A stretch of DNA of 64,000 nucleotides from Mesostigma viride (GCA_009746045.1 RPFO01000648.1:1589920-1653919); one strand, 5' to 3'. Numbered from the stretch's first letter, positions 43,366 to 53,298 are shown. A program made the numbers and translations. The notes: generated by a model from the letters alone, not told the origin.

Positions 43366-45684
43366 TCACGGGTGTTGCATCGTCATGCGCTTGCGCAACA
43401 CTGCGTACTGCGGGGCAGCCTCCCGCGCCTCCTTGGTGAGTGCATCCGCGGGATTGAGTTCATCCGCGATGTGCTGGAGACGCGTGACGCAGGAGGCCGC
43501 CTCAGCGAGTACGAGGTAATCAACGTCCTGTGACCGCGCATAGGGATTGTCAAGGAAGGCCAAACAACTTTGTGAGTCAGTGTGCACCGTGCTAGTCCAG
43601 TGAAGAGTGAACCCACACGAGCCAAATACCCAACCCAGCAAGTACCGCAGCCACATGCCATGTGAGATAGCTGAAACAATGCCCCGGCATTCAGCCGTGT
43701 TGGGGCTAGTGGCAATGCGGCTGTGCAAGCGCGAGTACCAATCTAACAACATGCCAGGCTGTCCCTCATTGCTAATAAAGAACAGTGCCCCCATGCGGGC
43801 CCGCACTTGGCTGACTGTGCGCGTCTCTAGATTAGCATCCGTCACTATCTCGAGGTGCACCGGCTGTGAGCAATCGAGCCCACGAAGCACAATGCCGGGC
43901 GTCATGGCCAGCTGCCGCCGAACATGAATGGACCCTAGTCCTTCCAGCACATCATCGGGCAGGCGAGCGAGCACCGCCAAATCAGGTGCCACCGTGTCCG
44001 CCAACCACCCGAGCTTGCCCTTAACCGAGGGCCCATGGGTTGCCAACAGCGGGGACGGGAGGTCGGCCAGCAGGTCAACCACATAGTTGCGGCTATCCTG
44101 CATGTGCATGACCCATTCGCCAGAACGCGAATCCCGCTGCAACGTAGACTGCACGCCGCAAAACACCACGGGTTTACCCTCCTCATGATCCACCGCCCTG
44201 CCCAGGGGAAACTTAGCCGCCACTGCAGCAAGAAACTGGGTAGCAAAGGTGCGAGGTGCCACCAGCTTGAAGTCATCGCCATGCCACACGAAGAGGGCTG
44301 GCTCGCCAGGGACGCCGGTGGGGACCACAAAGAAGTTAGGATCCGCGCGATGGTACGTGGCCCCTAAGCTCTGCAAGACCTCCTCCGCGGAAATGCGGAA
44401 GATGATGGGAGAGCTCTGCAGCCCCTCCACCCCTGTCAACAGCTCGATATACTCGCTGCCAATGGTGCCATCCTGCCAGACCACCGGGACCTTCACCACG
44501 TAGCGGGTGCCTTGCCATGTTTGCTGCGCGACCCCAGCGTCGCTGTGGAGGAATGCCCGCTGAAAGTCACCGCACCACATCCCGTAGTCCTTGCCCGCGT
44601 TCCGCTTGCCCAAGTAGATGACCGTCAGTAGCCGATGCGAAACATGGTTGAGCCCAGGGGTATAAAGATCCTTGGCGTCCAGCGGGGAGGACCCCTTCGT
44701 CTCCGTGACCACGGGCCTTACCCGGAACACCACCGAAGAGTTGGTCTCGTCCGGCTTGTAGGTGAGCACGAACTTCAACCGCAACCGCGTGGCCCCGGCT
44801 GGCACACTCTCCAATCCTCGGTAGACCTCGCGCTCTCGCCACTGCTCCTTGGCTCGAATGAACGCGTCGCGCCACAAAGCAAACTTGAGAGGATCTTGAC
44901 AGTCCAGGACAAGTTGCTCCCACGTCACAGGGCTATCCGCCGCCAGTGAGTGTGAGTGGAGGCCGAAGCTGCGCGGGTGCCAATCCTGAGGCTGAATGAT
45001 GGACTGGACGAGCGGCGGTGTGGAAAACGCCGCCATCGGTAAGCGCCGCACGACGCCGGGCTGCCCGACCACCACCCCCAATGGAGCGTGGTACTCGCGA
45101 AGCGGGATGCTGCCCACCCCCGCGACTGACAGCAAGTCAGCGGACACTGAGAACCCCGGGTATGATACGAAAGGTTCGCCCAGCAAGGCCACATCCTCGT
45201 AGCCATCCACGACGTGAAACGGCGTGTCAATGCCCAACACCGGCAGCACCACCATCCCGGTAACTTGATATGCCGAAGTGCCTGCAAAGTCGGTCACCGA
45301 TTTGTACGGCGACTCTAGCACTGGATACAGGGTGGCTGCCCGACGAGAGATAATAGACACGGATGCTTGCGTGTCCACAGCCACCAGCTGCCACGGTCTA
45401 CACGTAGGAAACAAGGCTGACTTAACCGGCCTGACCCCCTGTGAGAGAGTTTTGACCTGAGCCACCCCTGATGCAGCTTTCGCTTTAAGCGCCTGAGCAC
45501 GCCACAAGGCCGTGACCGTTGAAGCCAGGTCCCTAGGTGGGCGAGGCGCATGGGCAGGACCCTGACCCTCCGGCGAGGCCACGCTAGGCGGGCCTCCCAC
45601 ATTATCCGTGGCTAGCACAGGAGGTGAGTCACTACGTGCACTAGGTCCCGTCAAACCCACCCCATCCTCATCCCACCCATCCAC
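43366..45684 (-). CDS. pol: Copia-type protease-like, RT and RNase H protein
   Basis: A 772-residue intact frame. A retroviral-type aspartic protease-like domain lies near residues 100-190: VAVDTQASVSIIS, where the usual Gly after Asp-Thr is Gln, then ALLGEPFVS. RT follows, with GDFQRAFLHSDAGV and a catalytic WHGDDF box (about 44280) in place of YVDD. RNase H ends the protein (TDANLETR, SPNTAECRG, HTDSQSCLAFLDNP, ADALTKEA). It overlaps the integrase frame by 34 bp, so it may be reached by frameshifting. Placing the protease after the integrase is unusual for copia elements. Confidence 0.82.
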   Translation of the reverse strand: MDGWDEDGVGLTGPSARSDSPPVLATDNVGGPPSVASPEGQGPAHAPRPPRDLASTVTALWRAQALKAKAASGVAQVKTLSQGVRPVKSALFPTCRPWQLVAVDTQASVSIISRRAATLYPVLESPYKSVTDFAGTSAYQVTGMVVLPVLGIDTPFHVVDGYEDVALLGEPFVSYPGFSVSADLLSVAGVGSIPLREYHAPLGVVVGQPGVVRRLPMAAFSTPPLVQSIIQPQDWHPRSFGLHSHSLAADSPVTWEQLVLDCQDPLKFALWRDAFIRAKEQWREREVYRGLESVPAGATRLRLKFVLTYKPDETNSSVVFRVRPVVTETKGSSPLDAKDLYTPGLNHVSHRLLTVIYLGKRNAGKDYGMWCGDFQRAFLHSDAGVAQQTWQGTRYVVKVPVVWQDGTIGSEYIELLTGVEGLQSSPIIFRISAEEVLQSLGATYHRADPNFFVVPTGVPGEPALFVWHGDDFKLVAPRTFATQFLAAVAAKFPLGRAVDHEEGKPVVFCGVQSTLQRDSRSGEWVMHMQDSRNYVVDLLADLPSPLLATHGPSVKGKLGWLADTVAPDLAVLARLPDDVLEGLGSIHVRRQLAMTPGIVLRGLDCSQPVHLEIVTDANLETRTVSQVRARMGALFFISNEGQPGMLLDWYSRLHSRIATSPNTAECRGIVSAISHGMWLRYLLGWVFGSCGFTLHWTSTVHTDSQSCLAFLDNPYARSQDVDYLVLAEAASCVTRLQHIADELNPADALTKEAREAAPQYAVLRKRMTMQHP

Positions 45685-46646
45685 GGGGTCATATTGGGGC
45701 CCAGGGGAGGGGGGGGTGTAGCTGTGTCTGCCCCTGGGAGCGACCCGTGGGGTACCACCTCAGATGCTACGACAGGCGCATTATCCTTCACTACCCACCC
45801 CAGTGCCCTGTTGGCTGCCAGCTCACTCTCCATGCTATCCCCTTGCTTATAGCCTGCCACCGATGCCCATGGTACCCTATACACCCGATCATTCCACTCT
45901 ATGTCTATGACCCGCAGCGGCCAGTCTAACTTTGTGATGGCCCCAGGCCCCTGCATGGTGCCCCGTTTGCCGCTGGGCGAGCTCTCCTTGTGGAACATGA
46001 CCAACTGCCCGACCTCAAAAGCGCTAGACAAATCAGGCAGCGTGGCATCCTTGAGCCGCAGCTTGGCGGCGGTATCCTGTAGATGCTGTTGGTATGCCTC
46101 TACTACCTCGGGTGAGTAGGTGCCCGCTGACAGCCCCCGAGGCGTGACTAGCCCAAAGCCCTTGACATCAAGCACGTGCCTATGGTTGCACACATGCATG
46201 AGCTCCTTGCACCACGCCGTCTTGACCGCGTAGGATTTGCCATGTGGGTTATCCTGTCGCTTGGCTGCCACAGTCTTGACATAGCTTACAGTGCGATCTA
46301 TCATGCCCATATTGCCGTGATCCTCACGCCCCACGATGACCACGGCCTCCATCCCCGGCAAACCTTGCACACAGCGGAACTGCTGGTCTAGCATGAGCTC
46401 CACTACGGGATGAAAGAAAGCCAGGCTGATCTTGATAGCCCTGTGCAGGTCAGCCTCAAACATGTGAGGCAGCGGCTCAATGTAGGTGGCCTTGCTGAAC
46501 CTATCCTTGACTATGAAATAGGTGTCCCCCCCTTCCATGTGCATGACATCCCCCACAAGGTACCCTCGCTCCAAGGGTGGAGTCTTGGCATGCCGCCTAC
46601 GCGACTTCTTCCTGATCTTGATGCAGGCAGGACACTGAGCACGCAC
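45651..46646 (-). CDS. int: Copia-type integrase
   Basis: A 331-residue frame with CPAC (the CC half of the HHCC zinc domain), catalytic Asp in GDVMHMEGGD (about 46545), a second Asp region (VELMLDQQF) and Glu in EDHGNMGM. A C-terminal DNA-binding part follows. The HH half (HRAYGH) lies at the end of the previous frame, so gag and integrase were one polyprotein with a frame change near 46655-46665. Confidence 0.75.
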   Translation of the reverse strand: MRAQCPACIKIRKKSRRRHAKTPPLERGYLVGDVMHMEGGDTYFIVKDRFSKATYIEPLPHMFEADLHRAIKISLAFFHPVVELMLDQQFRCVQGLPGMEAVVIVGREDHGNMGMIDRTVSYVKTVAAKRQDNPHGKSYAVKTAWCKELMHVCNHRHVLDVKGFGLVTPRGLSAGTYSPEVVEAYQQHLQDTAAKLRLKDATLPDLSSAFEVGQLVMFHKESSPSGKRGTMQGPGAITKLDWPLRVIDIEWNDRVYRVPWASVAGYKQGDSMESELAANRALGWVVKDNAPVVASEVVPHGSLPGADTATPPPPLGPNMTPWMGGMRMGWV

Positions 46647-46651
46647 ATTCT

Positions 46652-48433
46652 TCAGCTCGTTGTATAAAGGTGCCCCAACATGTGTGCCCCCTCTACCTCG
46701 GCTTGGGCCTCATGCCCGTATGCACGGTGCATCTGGTATGCTAACAGTTTCAGGGTGACAGCCTGAGGTGCAGTGGCATTGTCAGGATTCTCAACAGGTG
46801 GGGTGACTACTGGGGTAGTGACATTGGCTAACTGGGCAGCTTCAGAGGCTGCACGAAAGGCCGCCCGTGTGAGCACCTTGCCAATGTGAAGATCCACACT
46901 AGGGTGGTGTGTACCGAGAACATCTGCCCGCCCAGCATTCTCTTGCACTGTCACAACATTCCTCATAGGCCCAACCGCCCCAGTATCTAGCTGGGGTGCT
47001 GCAGTAGTGCTTGGTCGCTCGGCGTTGTACACACCCGACCTAGAAGACACCACATTGCTTAGGTCACGCATTGTAGACCCGTGCTCAGGAAGCACGTGAT
47101 CCTGGCGCGACAGAGCCAGAGCAGCATCAACGGATTGCGTGAGCACATCACGGAATGAGACAGAGGATGCAGTCACGTTGCTTTTAGGAACGACGTCAGG
47201 CTCTACGACGGCCCGGTTCAGCGTGACGCATTGAGCAAAAGAAGGGGTATCGAGCGTGCTCTCACCTGACTTTCGTGCTGCCCGTCGCTCTGCCCACTCC
47301 TCGCGTGTGCCGTGGACGACGATGCGCTTGGCCTTGCACGCCTCCACGCTGTGACCACGCAGAACGTCGTGGCACTTGCGGCAAAGGTTGTCCTCGAGCT
47401 CCAGGTCCGGGCGAACTCGGCAGTCATCCCGGACATGGCGACGTCCGAAGCAGCGCTCACAGCGTTGCTTGCGGTCAGTAGACGCCCCCTGCTGCCGCTT
47501 GGCCGGGGGATGATCACCCTGCTTGGCGTCGCCACCATGCCCGCGCTTGCGCCCTCGCTGGCCCCCGTTGTTGCCGTGGCCGACGACCTTTTTCAGGATG
47601 GCCGTAAGCTCCGACCGCGTAATTGGAGCCTCTGCGCCTGAAGAAGAAGACGCGCCGGCATCCACCTTGCGCAGGGATGGCAGAGCAGCCGAGGCAGCCG
47701 GCTTGGACTGCGCACTCTTGAAGCATGAAATCAAATACAGCATGCCCTCGTCGAAACTGACGGCACTCTTCTTTTTGAGTTCCGTCGCTATGGTCAGATG
47801 CACATCCGACGACAGGTCGCATTTCTTGAGAAAGCGATTGCACAGGAAAATGGGCTTGAGAGTATCTAGCAGCTTGTGCTTGTGCACGAAGACCTGGAAA
47901 TCACGTGCAGCCCCGGGCAAATTTGCCTTATTAACTGCATAGCCCTCGAAGTCGTTGAAGGCTTGCTCGTCGGCCTCTTCCTTAGACCGCGACAAGTGGG
48001 CATCTAGACCGTTGTAAAAAACTTCCCAGGTTTGTTTGTTGTCGTCCGCAATGCGAACTAGATTGGCAATGTTTGGGTGCTTTGTTGTACTGCAGAATAC
48101 TGCACGGAACTTGCCAATCAGCTCCGAATCTTTGTCTGCGCGTCCATCGCGCAGACGCTTGAGAGCAGCTAGAAAATCTGCTGCGTCGTCCGCCGTATAG
48201 TCGGCCGGTAGATCTGCGGGCACCTCCGTTTGCTTGAGAGGGCCGCGATTTAGTGCATCGTCAGCAGCCAGCATGAGATGCTTGAACTGCTTGGCCAGTT
48301 CCGGTTGCGCCACGAGGGTTTGCATCAACCTCGTGGCCTCGTCCGCACTAAAGCGTGGCAGGACGGACCCTGCGGCCTCGCCACTTGGCGTATCTGTGTG
48401 TTCGCCCGTGCGGCTCCGTGTACCGGAAGCCAT
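46652..48433 (-). CDS. gag: Copia-type Gag with zinc knuckles
   Basis: A 593-residue protein from the ATG at 48433. The helical capsid part spans about residues 60-260. A Lys/Arg/Gly-rich region precedes two zinc-knuckle motifs: CERCFGRRHVRDDC (CX2CX4HX4C) and CRKCHDVLRGHSVEAC (CX2CX6HX4C). The C-terminus ends with HRAYGH, the start of the integrase zinc domain. A QLDTGAVG motif near residue 488 resembles an aspartic protease active site but lacks the rest of the fold. Confidence 0.78.
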   Translation of the reverse strand: MASGTRSRTGEHTDTPSGEAAGSVLPRFSADEATRLMQTLVAQPELAKQFKHLMLAADDALNRGPLKQTEVPADLPADYTADDAADFLAALKRLRDGRADKDSELIGKFRAVFCSTTKHPNIANLVRIADDNKQTWEVFYNGLDAHLSRSKEEADEQAFNDFEGYAVNKANLPGAARDFQVFVHKHKLLDTLKPIFLCNRFLKKCDLSSDVHLTIATELKKKSAVSFDEGMLYLISCFKSAQSKPAASAALPSLRKVDAGASSSSGAEAPITRSELTAILKKVVGHGNNGGQRGRKRGHGGDAKQGDHPPAKRQQGASTDRKQRCERCFGRRHVRDDCRVRPDLELEDNLCRKCHDVLRGHSVEACKAKRIVVHGTREEWAERRAARKSGESTLDTPSFAQCVTLNRAVVEPDVVPKSNVTASSVSFRDVLTQSVDAALALSRQDHVLPEHGSTMRDLSNVVSSRSGVYNAERPSTTAAPQLDTGAVGPMRNVVTVQENAGRADVLGTHHPSVDLHIGKVLTRAAFRAASEAAQLANVTTPVVTPPVENPDNATAPQAVTLKLLAYQMHRAYGHEAQAEVEGAHMLGHLYTTS

Positions 48434-48452
48434 CGGGATTTTTATGAATACA

Positions 48453-48797
48453 AGTTAAAGCCCGACCGGCTCAGCTATGGCGGTCGGTCACGTTGAGCTT
48501 GGGATAAGGTGAACACAGAGAACTACCGTCGGAGCTGGCCCACCACTGGTTTATGTCTTAGCCAGCAAACCCTATCCGGTTAGCCGTAACCGTGGGACAA
48601 GCTAACCGTCCGTACTGACCCGGATAAGGCCCCGGACTGGGGCCTAGGTGGCGCCGGCCCTAGGCGCCGCCCTTAGACCGGTCGCCCGCGTCGGACCGCC
48701 GGATTATAGCCGGCGGCTTAGCGGACGCTAGCGGGAGGCGTGCGGACGGACATGGGGAACTTAGAGCCAGATCCTAGGGCTCTAGAGTTACTCAACT
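48453..48797 (-). repeat. 5' LTR of the copia-type element
   Basis: 345 bp. The gag start codon is only 19 bp from its inner end. It is followed on the right by the ATTTT duplication and the resumed PLV gene. Confidence 0.93.
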
Positions 48798-48802
48798 ATT
48801 TT

Positions 48803-50036
48803 CACAGCCTCTCCGACCGGGATCATAGCTCCGTATGCGCCTGGTCAGGTGAGGTTAGTTTTTCATCTGGACAGCGCCCACCAGACGATTATCAACGCGT
48901 GCGAAATAATCAACAATACGAACAATGTCGAGTTCATCTCGCTTACGACCACGAACTCAACAGGCCTTTACTCAACATCTGGAAACACTCTGCGGCTCAC
49001 TCACCGCGGCACACAATCGCTAATTTGTTCGATCATGGGCCGTAACTACTTCTCCTCTCCTGTTCCAGGGGTGGCGAATCTTTATTACATAGAACTCCTG
49101 ACAACGAAAGATAACCTCATCCACGCCGTCGCAAAGTTGCCGCCATACGATTATGGGAATACGCCCATGACGTACCCAGTTGCTGTCTACGGGGTACTAC
49201 CAGACCTCCCACACATAAAAAAATTCACAGTTGATTTGTACTATAACTCCACGTCTCTAAGTAATATTAACCCCGTAAGCACCATTATAAAGGGCGCAGA
49301 TTGGGAGGGAGGCACGCTTTCCGCGGCAAATTGGATAAGTGGATCGACTAGATGGATCGTTGTATCCATCGAATTACCGACGCCATTCTCTCCTTCTCTA
49401 GGAGGTCTAACGCACTTGTTCACTGTGACGTTCACGCCAACGGCTTCTTTTAATCCACATTCCACCCTCATCATTACGTCCTCATCGACGGCAAAGTTTT
49501 ATGGGGACGGGGGTTTTCAAGTAGGCACGACATCATACCTCAATGAGGCTGTCTACACAGACGAGCGCGAGGCCCATAGAATCCCATTCTCGATAACCGG
49601 GATGCGAACGGTGGCCTATGACTACATGCAGCCAGAGCTCTGGGAACTCGGACCAAAGGGAACTCTGAGCTTTCGAGATCAAAACGGGGCTGTCATATCG
49701 CCCCCGACCACACTTAGCGCGTTCTATCTCCGTGTCCATTTCACGCAAGGTGCGCCCGCCCTTCTGGACATCGGCCACCCCTACAGACTTCTGCCAGATG
49801 CCGTGAATTTCATTTATGGGCCTGGCACAACCGGCAGGCTCCTTGTCGGTCCATCTTGGCGAGTCGCGCCTGGTTATGACGAGGCTGACGGGGTGTATGA
49901 GATACTCTTGAGGGTGGATAAGCCGCTGGGTTCTGGTAGTGCTGTGGTGTATCTCGACCCGCCCCTCAAATGCAGGTCCAAGTCAGGATTGCCGGCAAGT
50001 GGGGAGATATTTGGCCCAATCACGTGGACTGTTTAA
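48803..50036 (+). pseudogene. Giant fibre-like protein, segment 4 of 4
   Basis: The final 411 codons, continuing segment 3 in frame after removal of the copia element. The segment is beta-rich and ends IFGPITWTV. Stretches such as VRLVFHLDSAHQTI and LTHLFTVTFTP resemble cohesin- or Ig-like beta-sandwiches, but no family can be fixed by eye. It is followed after 26 bp by the small basic protein gene. The gene is broken in this copy; the segment itself has no stop. Confidence 0.72.
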
Positions 50037-50062
50037 AATCTTAGTACAGTGTTATAAAGCAC

Positions 50063-50446
50063 ATGATGCCTCGGAAGACGTCAAAACGCCCAAGTAAGAA
50101 AGCACACAAGCCTCGCCGCAAGGTCCGCACCACTGCCCAAATGCCCACGACGAGCACGATGACCAACTCCATCATCATCCACTCGACCCCAGTGCGCCGA
50201 CCCGCCAAGAAAGGCAAAGTCGCCGAGACCCGCGGGTTCAGGGACGCGATGTTGATGTCCGCCATCATGGCAAACGCTAAACCTGTCGCGTACCCTCCCT
50301 TGTCCGCCTATGACCAAAAACCTGAAGCGGCCGCTCCAGTGTCTGTCCCAGTAGCACCACCAGTAGCTGCCTCGCCAGAACCAGCGAGACTTGAAGGCGG
50401 GTCGCGATTTTCTAGTATCGACTATGAATGTGCGATTGCGGGTTAA
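50063..50446 (+). CDS. Small basic protein, possible virion core protein
   Basis: A 127-residue protein. The first 60 residues are strongly basic (RKTSKRPSKKAHKPRRK); the C-terminal third is Pro/Ala/Val-rich and ends SSIDYECAIAG. A TTATAAAG box lies 5-12 nt before the ATG. Its position among virion genes and its charge suggest a DNA-condensing core protein like those of adenoviruses; the function is inferred from composition only. Confidence 0.65.
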   Translation: MMPRKTSKRPSKKAHKPRRKVRTTAQMPTTSTMTNSIIIHSTPVRRPAKKGKVAETRGFRDAMLMSAIMANAKPVAYPPLSAYDQKPEAAAPVSVPVAPPVAASPEPARLEGGSRFSSIDYECAIAG

Positions 50447-50615
50447 AGCCAAAATCAAATACACAACAAGGACTGAACCAGCATCTGAGAGCAATGATCA
50501 AGAAGAAGGAACCGAAGCACGTATCCGGGGCCCTTAGACGGGGGGAGCTTACTGGTATTAGTGGGTCTCGTGAATCTCCCCTGTAAAAATTTCGAATGCT
50601 ATATTGCAAAGGTCT

Positions 50616-50927
50616 ATGAATATGGACAACCTCTTTTCCGACGCCGAGATGCTGCAGATCGCCCAGTGGATGACACTCTACCCCGACACCCCTCGCGAGT
50701 TCATCGAGGCAGCCATGCTGTACTGTAGGAGCAAGCCGCTCACCGGGAAGGAGAGGAGGGTCCTAAAGAGGAAATCGCGTGGGCTTGCGGGAGAGAGTGG
50801 CAAGGTCGTGATCCACGGCAAGAACGAAATAACTTCTGAAGTCATTGTAGAGAATGAAGGAGTACGTTCAGGAGTGCAGGACGTTGACGCTGAGGACCGA
50901 GAACAGGACCAGGGGCGGTCTACATGA
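50616..50927 (+). CDS. Small unknown protein overlapping penton
   Basis: About 103 residues from the ATG AAT ATG at 50616. The N-terminal helix-rich half (FSDAEMLQIAQWMTLYP) is followed by a Lys/Arg-rich patch (KERRVLKRKSR) and an acidic tail. The last 74 bp overlap the penton gene in another frame. A GCTATATT sequence lies about 12 nt before the start. No family is recognised. Confidence 0.55.
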   Translation: MNMDNLFSDAEMLQIAQWMTLYPDTPREFIEAAMLYCRSKPLTGKERRVLKRKSRGLAGESGKVVIHGKNEITSEVIVENEGVRSGVQDVDAEDREQDQGRST

Positions 50928-51711
50928 TCCAATTTGGGACATCCCTGCTGGCCTGCTAGAGGATTACCACGACGTGGGGCTGACCTTGCTGACGATTCCC
51001 TACGAGCAGACACACATCAACAGCAATAACAACACCTTTGAGGTCACGATGGCGACGGCGCACACGGTCTCACTGCCGGTCGGGTCGTGGACCACCATCG
51101 AGAACCGCCAGAACATCGAGACGACTTTATTGACAATCGACAGCAGCTTCACAGTCACCTATGATCGGGCCAATAGTCGGTACACGTTCGTTGCAGAGAG
51201 TCCGTTCCAGTTCCTGGTTGGCGAGTCGGTCGGGCGGGTCCTCGGGCTAACACCCGGCATTCATCAGTCGAATGACCAGTTCGTCGTTTACAGCAACCGA
51301 CCAGCCACGAACGGGCGGCTGCGGGCCGTGTATGTTTACTCGGACATCGTGCGCGGGAATGTGGTTTCGGCGACCCACGGGACGGTCTACGGCGGTCTGT
51401 TGGCGTGTTGTCCGAACCTGTCCAAATTTCTCGAGCCCATCATATGGCAGGCGCAGAGTCCACTGTGGCAGCACGTACGAGACTCACCTAGGTCGATCAG
51501 CCTGCGCCTGTTAGACGAGGACGACGCACCGATCCAGCTGTACAGCGACTGGGTGGTTCAGCTGACTTTCCGGATATCCCCGCAAAAGGCCATGGGGGTC
51601 GAGGCGCGGAAGATCGGGGGTATTCTCAAGTACATGGCGCTCGACAAGGACGTTCTGCCTGCGAGAAGATTATCTAACCAGGTAGGTATAAACGAAGAGG
51701 ATGAAGCTTGA
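50854..51711 (+). CDS. Penton (minor capsid) protein
   Basis: A 285-residue intact protein. The start MKEYVQECRTLTLRTENRT followed by DPIWDIP resembles the N-terminal pattern of single-jelly-roll penton proteins of PLVs and virophages, where an early strand with Thr/Leu/Arg precedes a polar segment. The rest is beta-rich. It would sit at the fivefold vertices of the icosahedral capsid. It lies two genes before the major capsid protein, the usual neighbourhood. The identification is by size, pattern and context; a profile or structure comparison would settle it. Confidence 0.72.
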   Translation: MKEYVQECRTLTLRTENRTRGGLHDPIWDIPAGLLEDYHDVGLTLLTIPYEQTHINSNNNTFEVTMATAHTVSLPVGSWTTIENRQNIETTLLTIDSSFTVTYDRANSRYTFVAESPFQFLVGESVGRVLGLTPGIHQSNDQFVVYSNRPATNGRLRAVYVYSDIVRGNVVSATHGTVYGGLLACCPNLSKFLEPIIWQAQSPLWQHVRDSPRSISLRLLDEDDAPIQLYSDWVVQLTFRISPQKAMGVEARKIGGILKYMALDKDVLPARRLSNQVGINEEDEA

Positions 51712-51985
51712 TTTCGGCAAAGTCGTGAGCACCGCGCGTAAAATCGGACACATGGCGGGGGACGCGATCAGGAAAGTCGGCGAGGGCGCGCGGTTCATCA
51801 AGGGTGCCGCCGGTGCCGCGGACGCAGCTCTCGGGCACGTTCCCAGCAAACTCCTCGAAAGCTCCCCAGTCTTGGGAACGGTCTACAAGGCCGCGAAGAC
51901 CGGACTCGACGCCCTTTCGCACATCGAGAGGAAGGTGGACGCGCACAGGGCGTCCAACCCGCTGCTTGGTAAGTTCCTAAGCTAG
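51701..51985 (+). CDS. Small amphipathic protein, unknown
   Basis: A 94-residue protein whose start overlaps the penton stop codon by 11 bp, suggesting translational or transcriptional coupling. It is built from Gly/Ala/Lys-rich amphipathic helices (ARKIGHMAGDAIRKVGEGA, then FIKGAAGAADAALG). Size, position and helix pattern recall membrane-active minor capsid proteins such as adenovirus protein VI, but sequence similarity was not established. Confidence 0.6.
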   Translation: MKLDFGKVVSTARKIGHMAGDAIRKVGEGARFIKGAAGAADAALGHVPSKLLESSPVLGTVYKAAKTGLDALSHIERKVDAHRASNPLLGKFLS

Positions 51986-52009
51986 CCGGATTTTTATCTA
52001 AGGTAGAAG

Positions 52010-52015
52010 GTATAC
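52010..52015 (+). promoter_or_regulatory. GTATAC box before the major capsid gene
   Basis: The box lies 10 nt upstream of the ATG at 52026, identical to the box before the primase-helicase and the Ig/LamG fibre. Confidence 0.5.
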
Positions 52016-52025
52016 AACACACACC

Positions 52026-53268
52026 ATGTCTTCTGACGGTTCTTGGTACAATCGCGCGATCCCGAAGTCCATGCAGTACCTCATTAAGACGCTCGGTCAG
52101 CACTCCACGTCCCGCGTACAGCTCTCCACGCTCTCCGCCAACTCCGGCATCAAGCAGGGGTCGGTGGTGGCGGTCCGGCTGCCTACCCATGGGTTTGCCG
52201 ACCTTCACTCGTTCGCCATGTTCTTTGAAGCGACACCGACTACGACGGCTGGTTTTTGCAAGTTTCCACCGTACACGTCTTCGCTCATCAGGCGGCTCGA
52301 GGTGCTGGTTGGTGGCCAGTCTGTGGACTCGATCAACGATTACGCCCAGCTCTTCAACACTTTGTTGACGGTCCATGGAGGACAGGGATTTATCAACTCT
52401 CAGGGGCCTGCCGGTTGGTCTCTCAACGACGCGGCTAACGTAACCCTTACAGCGAACACAGCACAAAAGGTATTATTGACAACTGGCTCGGGTTCTTGTC
52501 CGGCGACCCTCGAATCATCGACCTCAGTCTCTTTCCACCGATCGAGATCCGCATCACGCTCATGGACGGCGGGGTGATGATCCCAGGAGCTGCTGCTGGT
52601 GCTGGTTTGCGGCTGGGGCTGGTCTCGGGTTTGAGCTGAAGGACATCCATTTCTCGATCGACACGTACAGGTTCCAAGAGGATGTGGTCTCTCAGATCTT
52701 CGCGTCTCGGCTGGCTGAGGGTGGCACCTTGCCGTTCAGGTGGAAGACCTGGCAATCGACCAAACAGACGATTCCCGGCGACACCTACAGCATCAAGGCT
52801 ACCCTCTCGTCAGCATCCGCGTCAAAGTTGTTGGCCGTCCAGGTAGCAGCCGCAGCTGATGTGGCAAACGCGCGATACAACACCATGTTCGCGCACACCG
52901 CCGACGGCCTCACCGGATTCCAGTTCGACATCAACGGCAGCAATCAGACACCAGCGTACAGGATGGGCATCACAGAGGCATGGGTGAACCTGGTTAGCGC
53001 CTTCAATGACCAGGGGAACAGTCTGTCGTGCGCAAGGGCAGACATCAATCCCGAGACATGGGCTGGTAGCGATTTCGTCATGGCTTGTCACCTCAACATG
53101 CCATGTGCTGGCGCCGAGTACCAGAGCGGTCTCGATCTACGGGGCACTGCATCGGTAGTGACTCTGCGCGTCGACAGCGCGGGTGCGGGTCATGTCTCGT
53201 ACATCTTCGTAGAGATGGAGGCGAAGATGGACGTCGGCGCAGGGCGGCAGGCGGCCGTGTACCTGTAA
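52026..53268 (+). pseudogene. Major capsid protein (double jelly-roll), frameshifted
   Basis: The N-terminal part (MSSDGSWYNRAIPKSMQYL) and internal motifs (RLEVLVGGQSVDSINDYAQL) are typical of PLV major capsid proteins, which form the hexons. The frame changes twice: near 52440-52470 and near 52620-52635, in GCTGGT-type repeats. The middle frame (IDNWLGFLSGDPRIIDLSLF) and the last frame (IHFSIDTYRFQ, to VYL at 53268) complete a protein of about 414 residues. A GTATAC box lies 10 nt before the ATG. Each part reads well, so the changes are recent or technical. Confidence 0.85.
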
Positions 53269-53286
53269 AAATGTCTGATGGTTAGT

Positions 53287-53292
53287 GTATAG
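53287..53292 (+). promoter_or_regulatory. GTATAG box before a small ORF
   Basis: The box lies 6 nt before the ATG at 53299 and supports the small frame there as a transcribed gene. Confidence 0.4.
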
Positions 53293-53298
53293 CATTCG

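Larger units (their letters stand above)
42644..48797 (-). mobile_element. Ty1/copia-type retrotransposon inside the PLV
   Basis: The element has 345-bp LTRs (42644-42988 and 48453-48797) and the duplication ATTTT on both sides (42639-42643 and 48798-48802). Minus-strand order: gag with zinc knuckles, integrase, a protease-like domain, then RT and RNase H. Ends are AGTT/AACT rather than TG/CA. Only 19 bp lie between the 5' LTR and the gag ATG, and no standard primer-binding site is evident. The 42989-43365 stretch is 3' untranslated sequence without a clear G-rich polypurine tract. Confidence 0.92.

Noticed and set aside
46960-46990. DTGA motif in copia Gag as the true protease
   Set aside because: No flap or LLG-type strand follows; the domain in the RT protein fits better, although it has DTQ.
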